From assembly GCF_900492205.1 (NCBI RefSeq), contig NZ_UEYQ01000008.1, positions 1 through 64,000 on the forward strand: a stretch of DNA of 64,000 bases. The letters are read 5' to 3'. A model generated the notes under the pieces. That model worked only from the letters and a program-made list of their open reading frames with translations. It had not been told where the DNA came from and did not search any database. The position numbers and the translations under genes were made by a program. Source of the DNA: Ciceribacter sp. T2.26MG-112.2. GTDB taxonomy: Bacteria > Pseudomonadota > Alphaproteobacteria > Rhizobiales > Rhizobiaceae. This document shows, in pieces, positions 25,864 through 34,584 of the stretch; position 1 is the stretch's first letter; each line of letters starts with the position of its first letter.

Positions 25864-25960
25864 TTCCGGAAGACGAGTCAAGCATCTTCACGAGACATGA
25901 CTTGCTTTCCAACAGCAGTGTATTAACAGGAAGACAGGAAAGAACTGGAGCCGGCGGACC

Positions 25961-26503
25961 TTGAGCGACTTCGACACCACACCGACAGAATTGATCGAGA
26001 CCCCCATCACCATCGGCGATGTCAATCAGGAATATTTCAACCACGTCAAGAAGATAAACGACGTCTTTTACGATCAGGTGAAGATATCCGACCAGAAGGC
26101 CGCCTATATCTTCACCTTCATGCTGGCCTTTCTGGTTACCTCCAGCGAGGTCCGCAATGTCTTCACCATTGCCCGCTATCTGGAGCGCGACATCGTCGTC
26201 AACGGCCTTTCCGCCATGCTCGCGCTCGCCTCGACCTTCTCGATCCTGTCCGCCTTGCTGGTGGTGCTACCCCGGCACATTAAGACATCATCCTCGCTGT
26301 TCTGGGGCACATGGGCTCATCACCGGCCGCTGCTCGAACAGGCAGCGGAAAAGGCCGACATCAACTATCTTTTCAACGAATACATGCGCAATGCCGACGT
26401 GCTGTCGTTGATCTGCCGACAGAAGTACAGGTTCGTGTCCTTCGCCTTCCGCGGTCTGATCGCCACGGTGGTGATCTATGTCGCGCTGTTGATTGCCGGG
26501 TGA
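25961..26503 (+). CDS. small membrane protein resembling the Pycsar TM effector family
   Basis: A 180-residue protein with membrane helices at about 47-66, 84-106 and 160-179. The pattern ISDQKAAYIFTFMLAFLV, then a second helix ending VVLPRH, FWGTW, and a late ADVLSLICRQKYRFVSFAFRG matches my memory of the PycTM/DUF5706 family. Members of that family permeabilise the membrane when they bind a cyclic nucleotide. The TTG start at 25961 has GGAG ten bases upstream. It is divergent from the FecR-barrel/CHASE2-cyclase pair and lies 185 bp before kpsC. No dedicated pyrimidine cyclase is adjacent. It could answer the neighbouring cyclase or have a housekeeping role; many rhizobia carry such genes outside defence islands. 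Confidence 0.65.
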   Translation: MSDFDTTPTELIETPITIGDVNQEYFNHVKKINDVFYDQVKISDQKAAYIFTFMLAFLVTSSEVRNVFTIARYLERDIVVNGLSAMLALASTFSILSALLVVLPRHIKTSSSLFWGTWAHHRPLLEQAAEKADINYLFNEYMRNADVLSLICRQKYRFVSFAFRGLIATVVIYVALLIAG

Positions 26504-26688
26504 TGAAATCGATTCCCTAACGGCGCAGCACCTATCCCCACAAGCCAGCTGACGTCCCGCGCGCGCCGGTCTTGCGCTTGCCGCCATCGATCCGAAGCAT
26601 TAAGTGGTCGTCGTAGGAAACCGCATGCAGCGGGCTCCCTTCAGGTTTTCGGTGCCGGTCGCCGCAAATGGGATGTGGAACGCAGTTC

Positions 26689-28764
26689 ATGAAATCATCC
26701 GCGACAGGCAAGATCGGCGTCACGTCGAGCGGCATTCTGTCAATTCCGTTTATCGACGTGTTTCTTGGCGCCCAGGTCTGTCGCGTCTCGTCTCGCTTGG
26801 CGGCGGCGGATCTCGTTGCCGTCGCCGGCTGGGGCACCAAGCCAAGTGGTCTGAGCGCGGCGCAGATCGCCGCCCGCCTGGATGTCCCTGCCCTTTTCCT
26901 CGAGGACGGCTTCCTGCGCTCCTACTTCGCCGGGCAGAACTCACCACCTCTTTCCATCGTGCGGGATGAGGAGGGCATCTATTATGACAGCCGCCGGCCG
27001 TCTTCGCTGGAAAAGCTCTTGAATTCCGAGGTCGACCTGATTGCCGGTCTGGAAGCGGATGTCGAAAGGGCCAGGGCCCTGATCCTCGAAAACCGATTGA
27101 GCAAGTATAATCACGCGCCCGATCTCGATGAAGAAGTCCTCCGGAAGGACGACATCCGGCGTGTCCTCGTCATCGACCAGACTGCAGGCGACAACAGCGT
27201 CGCCATGGGCGGGGCCGGACCAGAGACCTTCGAGGCGATGCTGGCCGCAGCGCGGGCTGAAAACCCCGACGCGACCATCTACGTCAAAACCCATCCTGAA
27301 GTCAGTTCCGGCCGGAAGCGCGGCTATCTCAGCCACATCCTTGACGACGAGCGCACCGTCCTGCTGCGCCACCCGATCAATCCGATCAGCCTGATCGAGA
27401 CGATGGACGGCGTCTACACGGTGACCTCCACCATGGGTTTCGAGGCCCTGCTCGCAGGCAAGCCGGTCACCGTCTTCGGATTGCCCTGGTATGCCGGCTG
27501 GGGCGTGACCGATGACCGACAGCGCTGCGAGCGCCGCACCCGGTATCGGACCATCGAGGAACTGTTTGCCGCGGCCTATTTCCACTACACGACCTATCTC
27601 GATCCCGTTACCCGGACGCGCGGCTCCATCTTCGACGTGATCGACTGGCTCATCCTGCAGAAACGGATGGCGGCGCGCCATTCCGGGCGCATGATCTGCC
27701 TCGGCTTCCGCCGCTGGAAGGCCGCCGCGCTGCGCCCGTTGCTGTCACTCCATCAGGACCGCGTGCATTTCGTCGCCAACCTGACGGCCGCACGCGCGCT
27801 CGCGCCGCAAGAAACCGACTGCCTGGTCGTATGGGGCCGGGACCTTCCCGCCGGTCTCGAGGCCCTTGCGGCGCAAACGGGGGCACGGATCGTGCACATG
27901 GAGGACGGCTTCATCCGCTCGGTCGGTCTCGGTTCCGATTTCATCAGACCGTTCTCGATCGTGCTGGATTCGCGCGGCATCTATTTCGACCCGGGCCGCC
28001 CTTCCGATCTGGAAGAGATCCTGAACGCAGTCGAGTTCACCGAGAGCGATCTTGCACGCGCCGCCGAACTGCGCCGGACAATTGTCGACAACAGCATCAC
28101 GAAATACAATGTCGGCGCCCCGGACACGCCGGACTGGGGACGCGGCGAACGTCTGGTGGTTCTGGTGCCCGGCCAGGTCGAGGATGATGCTTCGATCCGC
28201 TACGGCTGTCCCGGCATCCGGACCAATGCGGAGCTTCTGACCGCCGCGCGGGCCGCCCATCCGAATGCCTTTATCGTCTACAAGCCGCATCCGGACGTTG
28301 CATCGGGCAATCGCAATGGCCATGTCGCACCGAGCCTGACGGCGGCCCTTGCCGACCATGTTGAAACCCGACACTCGGTGATCGGCTGTATCGAGGCCAG
28401 CGACGTGATCCACACCATGACCTCGCTGACCGGCTACGACGCGCTCCTGCGCGGCAAACGCGTCATTGTCCATGGCGTGCCGTTCTACGCCGGCTGGGGC
28501 CTCACCGAGGACATGACCGGCGCGGAGGCATTTGAACGCCGCTCGCGCAAGCTCTCCCTTGACGAACTGGTCGCCGGCACGCTGCTGAAATACCCGCTCT
28601 ACTGGGACTGGGAGCTCAAAACCTACGCCACCTGCGAGGCGACGTTGCACAGGATCATGGAGTTCCGCCCAAATTTGGACAATGGACCCAGCGATATGCT
28701 CAGCCATTGGGTGAGACAGCTACGCAAGATTCGCCTCGTCACCGGATCATGGACATGGCGGTAG
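26689..28764 (+). CDS. kpsC: KpsC-type capsule Kdo transferase (RkpJ-like)
   Basis: A 691-residue protein with two homologous halves, as in KpsC. Each half has an EDGF-LRS type motif (LFLEDGFLRSYFAG; HMEDGFIRSVGLGSDF), a KTHPE or KPHPDV motif, and FYAGWG or PWYAGWG. KpsC adds the poly-beta-Kdo linker on the lysophospholipid anchor of capsules in the cytoplasm; the rhizobial homologue is called RkpJ. The ATG at 26689 is preferred over an upstream one at 26668 because of family length and a GGAAC upstream. Its presence at the start of the nonulosonate cluster argues that the locus builds a capsule (K antigen) rather than only flagellin glycans. KpsS and the KpsMT exporter are not in this window. 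Confidence 0.9.
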   Translation: MKSSATGKIGVTSSGILSIPFIDVFLGAQVCRVSSRLAAADLVAVAGWGTKPSGLSAAQIAARLDVPALFLEDGFLRSYFAGQNSPPLSIVRDEEGIYYDSRRPSSLEKLLNSEVDLIAGLEADVERARALILENRLSKYNHAPDLDEEVLRKDDIRRVLVIDQTAGDNSVAMGGAGPETFEAMLAAARAENPDATIYVKTHPEVSSGRKRGYLSHILDDERTVLLRHPINPISLIETMDGVYTVTSTMGFEALLAGKPVTVFGLPWYAGWGVTDDRQRCERRTRYRTIEELFAAAYFHYTTYLDPVTRTRGSIFDVIDWLILQKRMAARHSGRMICLGFRRWKAAALRPLLSLHQDRVHFVANLTAARALAPQETDCLVVWGRDLPAGLEALAAQTGARIVHMEDGFIRSVGLGSDFIRPFSIVLDSRGIYFDPGRPSDLEEILNAVEFTESDLARAAELRRTIVDNSITKYNVGAPDTPDWGRGERLVVLVPGQVEDDASIRYGCPGIRTNAELLTAARAAHPNAFIVYKPHPDVASGNRNGHVAPSLTAALADHVETRHSVIGCIEASDVIHTMTSLTGYDALLRGKRVIVHGVPFYAGWGLTEDMTGAEAFERRSRKLSLDELVAGTLLKYPLYWDWELKTYATCEATLHRIMEFRPNLDNGPSDMLSHWVRQLRKIRLVTGSWTWR

Positions 28765-29012
28765 GCACAGGAATAGCTTGACCCCAGAGGATCACAAATT
28801 AGAAATATACAAGAAACTGAAATTTCATTCTCATTTGTCATCAAAGTGTTTCTTTTGGAAACGACGTTGGCGATGATGCTGTGCCTCCACAGGCCGCGCA
28901 AATCGGCTGGCCGGTTCCTCGCTTACAAATGTGAATGAGAACCAATGTCGGCGGTTGTAATTGTTCGATTGATTTGAGAAGGGATACTCCCCGCTAGTCG
29001 TGACGGAGCAAA
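28765..29012. promoter_or_regulatory. AT-rich intergenic region before the nonulosonate genes
   Basis: About 250 bp, clearly richer in A+T than its flanks (28795-28860 and 28925-28980). It is the largest gap inside the glycan locus upstream of its biosynthetic genes and is the obvious place for their promoter. I see no clear operator and no gene in it. Confidence 0.4.
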
Positions 29013-30128
29013 ATGAACATTTGCCAGAGGATGCCAATGCACGATGATTTGTCTCTGAAGCCGGTCCTGCATCCGGCCGAGCCGCTTCTGGTCAGACCGG
29101 AAGCGAGCATCCTGGATGCCATCCGCGTCATCGATGCCGGCGCGCAACAGATAGCCATCGCCGTCGATGACGATGGACGCCTTCTAGGCGTGGTAACCGA
29201 TGGCGACATCCGCAGGGCGATCCTGAGGGGGGTCGATCTTTCGGGCAAGGTATCGCAGATCCTCAACGACAAGCCGACCGTCTGCAAACGCACGGCAAGC
29301 CGGGAAGAACTCGCCAGGACCCTGTTGAGTCACGAGCGCATCACGCGTCTTCCGGTGGTTGACGAGGGCGGCTTCGTCGTCGGCCTCTACCGCACCGAGG
29401 ATCTCGTCGCCAACCCGTTCAGCCACGAACTGCCGGTCGTGCTGATGGCCGGCGGGCTTGGCACACGCCTGCGGCCGTTTACCGACAACATTCCCAAGCC
29501 GATGATCGATGTCGGCGGGCGACCGATCCTCGAACACATCATCCGGCGGTTCGTCAGCCAAGGCTTCAACCGGTTCTACATTTCCGTCAACTACCTGTCC
29601 CATGTGATCAAGGAGCATTTCGGCGATGGGCGAGCCTTCGGCGCGCAGATCGTCTACCTCGAGGAGACGGAACGTCTGGGGACTGCCGGGAGCCTTCGCC
29701 TGCTTCCAAGGGATCTCGAAGGACCGTTCTTCGTTATGAACGGCGATCTCCTGACCGCCGCCAATTTTGCGGCCATAGCCAACTATCATCTGGAGACGGG
29801 CGTCGACGCAACCATGTGCCTGCGCGAATATACCGTCCAGGTGCCTTACGGCGTGGTGGCGCAAGCCGGCGGGCGCTTTGTCGGCATCGAGGAAAAACCG
29901 ATGCATCGCCACTATGTGAACAGTGGCATCTACGTGTTGGACACGGCTATTCTGGATCTGCTTCCCGACAGCGGATATTTCGACATGCCTTCGCTTTTCG
30001 ACAGCCTCATGCAGAAGGATCCGAGCGCTGCGGCCGTATTCCCGTTGCGGGAATATTGGTGCGACATCGGCCAGGTTGCCGACCTGGAGCGGGCGCGTCG
30101 GGAGATTTCGAAAATCTCCAGTTATTGA
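29013..30128 (+). CDS. CBS-domain sugar-1-phosphate nucleotidyltransferase (PtmE-like)
   Basis: A 371-residue protein. Residues about 20-135 are two CBS motifs (ASILDAIRVIDAG and ITRLPVVDEGG). Residues 140-371 are a nucleotidyltransferase with the signature VLMAGGLGTRLRPFTDNIPKPM. This CBS plus transferase layout is that of PtmE, which makes GDP-glucosamine for the GDP-based legionaminic acid route in Campylobacter. The surrounding LegB, C, H, G, I and F genes support the same role here. The CBS pair may sense a nucleotide. GGAG lies four bases before the ATG at 29013; ATG at 29037, with AGAGG six bases upstream, is an equally good start. Mannose-1-phosphate guanylyltransferase activity cannot be excluded from sequence. 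Confidence 0.85.
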   Translation: MNICQRMPMHDDLSLKPVLHPAEPLLVRPEASILDAIRVIDAGAQQIAIAVDDDGRLLGVVTDGDIRRAILRGVDLSGKVSQILNDKPTVCKRTASREELARTLLSHERITRLPVVDEGGFVVGLYRTEDLVANPFSHELPVVLMAGGLGTRLRPFTDNIPKPMIDVGGRPILEHIIRRFVSQGFNRFYISVNYLSHVIKEHFGDGRAFGAQIVYLEETERLGTAGSLRLLPRDLEGPFFVMNGDLLTAANFAAIANYHLETGVDATMCLREYTVQVPYGVVAQAGGRFVGIEEKPMHRHYVNSGIYVLDTAILDLLPDSGYFDMPSLFDSLMQKDPSAAAVFPLREYWCDIGQVADLERARREISKISSY

Positions 30129-30260
30129 TGCTGAACGGCCGCGACCGCGCCGAGACGCAAGCCCGGCAGGAGATCCGGGCCCTCAGTTTCGGCTGTTTGT
30201 GACTACCGATGTAACCCGGTGCGGAACTGCGCGGGCATGTTTTCGAGAAGGAGGCCGGTG

Positions 30261-32891
30261 TTGAAATCAATTGTCGACTACCTGGGCGTGATCGAACGAA
30301 AGTTTTCCCGCTTCTCCCTGACAATCCTACTGGCACTGCTCGGGGCCAAGGCAGCTGGAAGCTATTTCATTCATTCTCCGATCGTCCGCAGGACGCAGGC
30401 CCGCATTCTCTGGTTCCATGAGCAGATCAGGTCGCGCAAAGGGCAGGATGCGGCCGACGCCTTCGCATTCGACTATCTGTCCGCCCGGCCGAGAGTTCAA
30501 GACTACAGCAATCTTCTGGTGGGCACGGGGGCCAATCGCCCCGGCACCGACAAGGTCGCAGCATCCCTCCCCGCTATCATTAAGACCGCCGCCAAGAGCG
30601 CCGATGCATCGGTGGCGCTGGTTTCCACCCTTCTCGATCGTGGCGACATCGAACTTGCACTCAAGGTGATCGCCGAGCACATGAATGACGCCCGCGTCAA
30701 TTCATCGGTGGACTGGCCGTCCTTGCTTCTCTCACTGACCCCCAGGCCGCTCTTCGAGACAGGGACCCCTGGCCGCGGCCTGAGTAGCGTGAAGGACCTG
30801 AAGCCGCAGCCGAGCAAGAGCCGCCTCATCATCATGGATGAAGAACTGTCGCCGGCGGCGATCAAGAGCCTTGCGGCCGGAGCGGAAAAGATCACCCTGC
30901 TGCAATACCGGGATCTATACGGGCGGATCGACCTCAGCGCCATTCAGGCCGAAATTCCGGACTGCGAAATCAACGTCGAGCACGCTCGCTCTCGCGTGGA
31001 CCGCTTCCACCAACGGTATTTCGAGCTTCACCAGAAGACCCTTGGCGCGGCGGAGGCATTGAGCAACAGTTTCATCGCGAACACGCCTTGGCTAGGCGAG
31101 CTTGTTCCAGCTCTCGAGGGCTTCGGCAAGGACCTGACGCTCGACCTCGCTGACAAGGTATTCTTCAAGGCATTGCGTCTCGAAGGGGTGTATCGGGCAG
31201 TCGTTGATCCGTCTTTCGACAGCGTGATCGTCTCGTTCGGTGACGGGTTTGAGCTGTACCGATTGTTCTATTCTGACGCCACGCTTTGGCGAGATCCGCG
31301 TATCACGGGCTGCTGCCGATCCCGCAAGATTAATACCGTGACAAAATTCGCCTCGCGCGTTTCTGAAATGCGACGACACGCGTCCGTCGGGAGTTCAGCG
31401 CCGATCCTTGCGCATATTGCCTCTCTGAAAGAAAGTGCAAGACCGGATGCCCATCACTCCGCGCCGGAAACCGTCAGGCAATATTTGGAGGCAGCAAGCA
31501 AGGTCTCGGCACCCACGACGACGAGTCATATGCCGAATCGCCAGACAATTGCGTTCATTGCGCAAGAGGGCCGCGCATATGGCCCAACCGCGTTCCAGAT
31601 GGCAACGCATCTTCACGCCCGCTACAATGTCGACGTCATTCTCACTCTAGGAAGCGCGACCGGCCTGCAGAAATCTCTGGCGTTAGCACAGAAGGACCCA
31701 TTTCTGGCGACGTCCGCAAAAGGCCGTCAGCCGGGCTATCTGAAGCTGGCAGCCCCGGCCCCCGACCGGGCGGCCATAAAGGCCTTCTCCGACCAGTTTA
31801 ATGTAGTGGTAGACGACACGGTAAAGGCGCTGCTCTGGGCCAACCAGCAGGATCATGCGGTGTCTTCGGCAATTGATTTCCTGCTCACGGACGGATTGGC
31901 GCAAGCGATTTTGAACATTATGGGGAACGCTCGCGCTATTGCCGCGCTCTTCGAGCAACAAAATTACTCTGCCATCGCGATCTCCCCCGTGCGGACCCCG
32001 CGCAATGCGCAGTTCACCACGCTGGCGCGCGAAGCCGGAATACCGACTATCGCCGTCGAACCTCATTGCCTGAATGCCGCTTATTGCCGCTACGGCACGG
32101 TCCTCAGCGACTATGCAGCAGTCTATTCCGACTATTATACGGAGGAGTATGATCGGTACTTTGGCATACCCAAGAATCGCTGTTACCCGTTTGGCTCACC
32201 TCGAATCCTGCGGCCTCTCGGTTATGACCCGATCGCCTCGCGTCGGGAGGCACGTCGGCGGATAGGCCTGCATGAGGGTGATCCACCGGTGATCGCGGTG
32301 CCAACCCAGCCAATGCCTGCAGATCACATCCTTGCAGTCTGGAGGATGATTATACGTGCAGTCATGGCACTCGATATGCCGGTGCGTGTCATGCTGAAAA
32401 CCCATCCCGAGGAAGGCTCCGGCCACGTCGATCGCTATCGTCAGGTCATTAGTGAGGAGAATGCCACGCAAGTCTGCTTCGTGGCCGACGTCGACATCAA
32501 GGACCTGCTGATCGCCAGCGAACTTGTGCTTACGGCCTACAGCGTCACGGCCTTGGAAGCGGTGGTGCTGGAGCGTAACGTGGCGATCGTCGGCAGGGCC
32601 GGGGTTGTCTATCCCACGGAATACGACAAAATCCTCGGCATTCCTTTTTGCGGCACCGAGCAGGAGACGAAGACCGCCATCCTCGAGGCCATGACCTTGG
32701 GCAGAGATGCCAAGTCCGGTGCAAAGGACTTCATGGCGAAGAATCCCCATCTGTTCGACAATTCGACCTTCGATCGCCTGACCACTATCATCGCGGACGT
32801 TATTGCCAAGGGCCGCGAAGGCATCCGCCGCCACGAGGACCTGCCCGCCTCCCTTTTCGTAACCGCCCCTTTCCAAGAGTATCTGGTATGA
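30261..32891 (+). CDS. large surface-polysaccharide glycosyltransferase-like protein
   Basis: An 876-residue protein. The N-terminal 400 residues have no family I recognise; one hydrophobic stretch (SRFSLTILLALLGAKAAG) lies near the start. The C-terminal half (from about 430) looks like a GT-B polysaccharide transferase: TIAFIAQEGRAYGPTAFQMA, then VMLKTHPEEGSGHVDRY and LTAYSVTALEAVVLERNVAIV. These recall capsule Kdo or sialic acid transferases and CDP-glycerol polymerases. The TTG at 30261 is chosen because AAGGAGG lies six bases upstream. Its stop overlaps the nonulosonate synthase start (ATGA), linking it to that sugar. It is a good candidate for the enzyme that transfers or polymerises the CMP-activated sugar; this is inference. 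Confidence 0.7.
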   Translation: MKSIVDYLGVIERKFSRFSLTILLALLGAKAAGSYFIHSPIVRRTQARILWFHEQIRSRKGQDAADAFAFDYLSARPRVQDYSNLLVGTGANRPGTDKVAASLPAIIKTAAKSADASVALVSTLLDRGDIELALKVIAEHMNDARVNSSVDWPSLLLSLTPRPLFETGTPGRGLSSVKDLKPQPSKSRLIIMDEELSPAAIKSLAAGAEKITLLQYRDLYGRIDLSAIQAEIPDCEINVEHARSRVDRFHQRYFELHQKTLGAAEALSNSFIANTPWLGELVPALEGFGKDLTLDLADKVFFKALRLEGVYRAVVDPSFDSVIVSFGDGFELYRLFYSDATLWRDPRITGCCRSRKINTVTKFASRVSEMRRHASVGSSAPILAHIASLKESARPDAHHSAPETVRQYLEAASKVSAPTTTSHMPNRQTIAFIAQEGRAYGPTAFQMATHLHARYNVDVILTLGSATGLQKSLALAQKDPFLATSAKGRQPGYLKLAAPAPDRAAIKAFSDQFNVVVDDTVKALLWANQQDHAVSSAIDFLLTDGLAQAILNIMGNARAIAALFEQQNYSAIAISPVRTPRNAQFTTLAREAGIPTIAVEPHCLNAAYCRYGTVLSDYAAVYSDYYTEEYDRYFGIPKNRCYPFGSPRILRPLGYDPIASRREARRRIGLHEGDPPVIAVPTQPMPADHILAVWRMIIRAVMALDMPVRVMLKTHPEEGSGHVDRYRQVISEENATQVCFVADVDIKDLLIASELVLTAYSVTALEAVVLERNVAIVGRAGVVYPTEYDKILGIPFCGTEQETKTAILEAMTLGRDAKSGAKDFMAKNPHLFDNSTFDRLTTIIADVIAKGREGIRRHEDLPASLFVTAPFQEYLV

Positions 32892-33937
32892 ACAAGTCAT
32901 TTTCCATCGCTGATAGAAGCATAGGCCGGAACCACCCTTGTTTCATCATCGCCGAGATCGGCGTGAACCATAACGGCGATCCGGAGCTCGCGGCAAAGCT
33001 CGTCACCGCGGCGCGCGACGCCGGTGCCGATGCGGTGAAGTTCCAGACGTTCCGGGCGGACCGGCTGGTGGTGCGCGCCACGCCAACGGCCGCCTACCAG
33101 AAGGCCAATACCAACCTGACCGATCAGCACGCCATGCTCTCCGCGCTGGAACTCAGCGAAGAGGCCCATCTCGTTCTCCTCGAGCAGTGCCGTGCGGAAG
33201 GCATCATCTTCCTCTCCTCGCCCTTCGACGTTGAGAGCATCGACATGCTCGACCGGCTCGACGTGCCCGCGTTCAAGGTGCCGTCGCCCGACTGCATTTC
33301 CCAGTCCTACCTGGCGCATATGGGCGCCAAGCGGCGCCCGGTCATACTCTCCACCGGCATGTGCGACCTCGAGGAGGTTGCCTTCGGCGTGGAGACGCTG
33401 CGCAAGGCCGGCAGCGAGGATATCGCGCTCCTGCACTGCACGAGCTGCTATCCGGCACCGTCCGACGAACTCAATCTGCGGGTCATTCCCGCGCTTGCCG
33501 ACGTGACCGGATTGCCGGTGGGTTATTCCGACCACTCGGACGGGATCGCCGTTTCGATCGCAGCGGTGGCGCTTGGTGCCTGCGTCATCGAAAAGCACAT
33601 GACGCTTGACCGCAACCTGCCCGGCCCTGACCACAAGGCGTCCCTGGAACCGACCGAATTCGCCGCGATGGTCGCCGGCATCCGCAGCGTCGAACAGGCG
33701 CTCGGAAGCCCGGTGAAGGCACCCCAGCCCTGCGAGGCCTCGGCGCGGCAACTCGGCCGGCGGAGCGTCGCCGTCTCCCGCAATCTCGCGGCCGGCCACA
33801 GGCTCACGGCCGAGGATCTCACGCTGCTGCGTCCCGGCACCGGCCTGCCCCCTCGAATGGAGGGACTGGTCGTCGGTCGCACGCTTCGCCGCGACATCGC
33901 CGAGAATACCTTGCTCGCGCTTGAGGATCTGGCATGA
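32888..33937 (+). CDS. legI: N,N'-diacetyllegionaminate synthase-like nonulosonate synthase
   Basis: A 349-residue NeuB-family enzyme that condenses a 6-carbon N-acyl sugar with phosphoenolpyruvate to give a nine-carbon ulosonate. The TIM-barrel part has IAEIGVNHNGDPELA, GADAVKFQTF, PAFKVPSPDC, ILSTGMCDLEEV, LLHCTSCYPAP, VGYSDHSDG and EKHMTLDRNLPGPDHKAS, all conserved. The C-terminal 60 residues form the SAF antifreeze-like domain (RSVAVSRNLAAGHRLTAEDL). It overlaps its neighbours on both sides by 4 bp. The adjoining LegB/C/H/G set makes legionaminate more likely than sialate (no mannosamine route is needed) or pseudaminate (no PseB/PseC pair). Confidence 0.9.
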   Translation: MNKSFSIADRSIGRNHPCFIIAEIGVNHNGDPELAAKLVTAARDAGADAVKFQTFRADRLVVRATPTAAYQKANTNLTDQHAMLSALELSEEAHLVLLEQCRAEGIIFLSSPFDVESIDMLDRLDVPAFKVPSPDCISQSYLAHMGAKRRPVILSTGMCDLEEVAFGVETLRKAGSEDIALLHCTSCYPAPSDELNLRVIPALADVTGLPVGYSDHSDGIAVSIAAVALGACVIEKHMTLDRNLPGPDHKASLEPTEFAAMVAGIRSVEQALGSPVKAPQPCEASARQLGRRSVAVSRNLAAGHRLTAEDLTLLRPGTGLPPRMEGLVVGRTLRRDIAENTLLALEDLA

Positions 33938-34581
33938 CGCGAGCGAACCGACTGATCCTGCTGGGAGCCGGCGGCCATGCCAAGGTCATCGCCGAACTCG
34001 CCCGCGCGGCGGGCTGGGAGATCGCCGGCTTCCTCGCTCCCCGCAGCGAACGGGGCGAGGAAAATCTTGGCGCTCCGCTGCTCGGCAACGGTGCCGATCT
34101 GACCGCGGACCCGTCCTGGCTTGAACAGAACGACCTGTTTCCGGCGATCGGCGAGGGCGAGATCCGCTGGCGCGAATTCGTGCGGCTCGCCGCAGCCGGC
34201 GCGCGCGTGCCTTCGTTGATCCATCCGAGCGCGATCGTCTCGCCCTCGGCACGGATCGAAGCAGGTGCCGTCGTGATGGCCGGCGCCATCATCCAGGCCG
34301 ACAGCGTGGTCGGTCCTGCTGCGATCATCAATACCGGGGCGCAAGTGGATCATGACTGCACGATCGGCGCCGGCTCGATGATCGCGCCTGGGGCGGTGTT
34401 GTGTGGCGCCGTCCACGTCGGAGACCACGCATTTGTTGGCGCGGGCGCTGTCCTGGTCCCCGGCATTCACATTGGCAGGGGCGCCTTTGTCGGTGCCGGA
34501 ACCACTGTCGTCAACGACCTCAGCGAGGGGACCCAACTCAAGGCCTCGCGGCGATCGCAGGTCGCCCCGATAGCGGAGTAG
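33934..34581 (+). CDS. legH: left-handed beta-helix acetyltransferase (LegH/NeuD-like)
   Basis: A 215-residue PglD/NeuD-type acyltransferase. An N-terminal Rossmann-like half binds the nucleotide sugar (LILLGAGGHAKVIAELARAAGWE). The C-terminal half is a hexapeptide-repeat beta-helix (HPSAIVSPSARIEAGAVVMAG through GAGTTVVNDL), with the catalytic His in AQVDHDCTIGAGSMIAPGAV. In the legionaminic pathway it acetylates the 4-amino group made by LegC. It overlaps legI by 4 bp. NeuD O-acetyltransferase function is a possible alternative, but the presence of LegB and LegC favours LegH. Confidence 0.82.
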   Translation: MTRANRLILLGAGGHAKVIAELARAAGWEIAGFLAPRSERGEENLGAPLLGNGADLTADPSWLEQNDLFPAIGEGEIRWREFVRLAAAGARVPSLIHPSAIVSPSARIEAGAVVMAGAIIQADSVVGPAAIINTGAQVDHDCTIGAGSMIAPGAVLCGAVHVGDHAFVGAGAVLVPGIHIGRGAFVGAGTTVVNDLSEGTQLKASRRSQVAPIAE

Positions 34582-34584
34582 AGG

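Noticed and set aside
26689-28764. Internal duplication in the KpsC gene as an assembly or tandem-duplication artefact
   Set aside because: Two homologous transferase halves are the normal architecture of KpsC, and the copies are well diverged.
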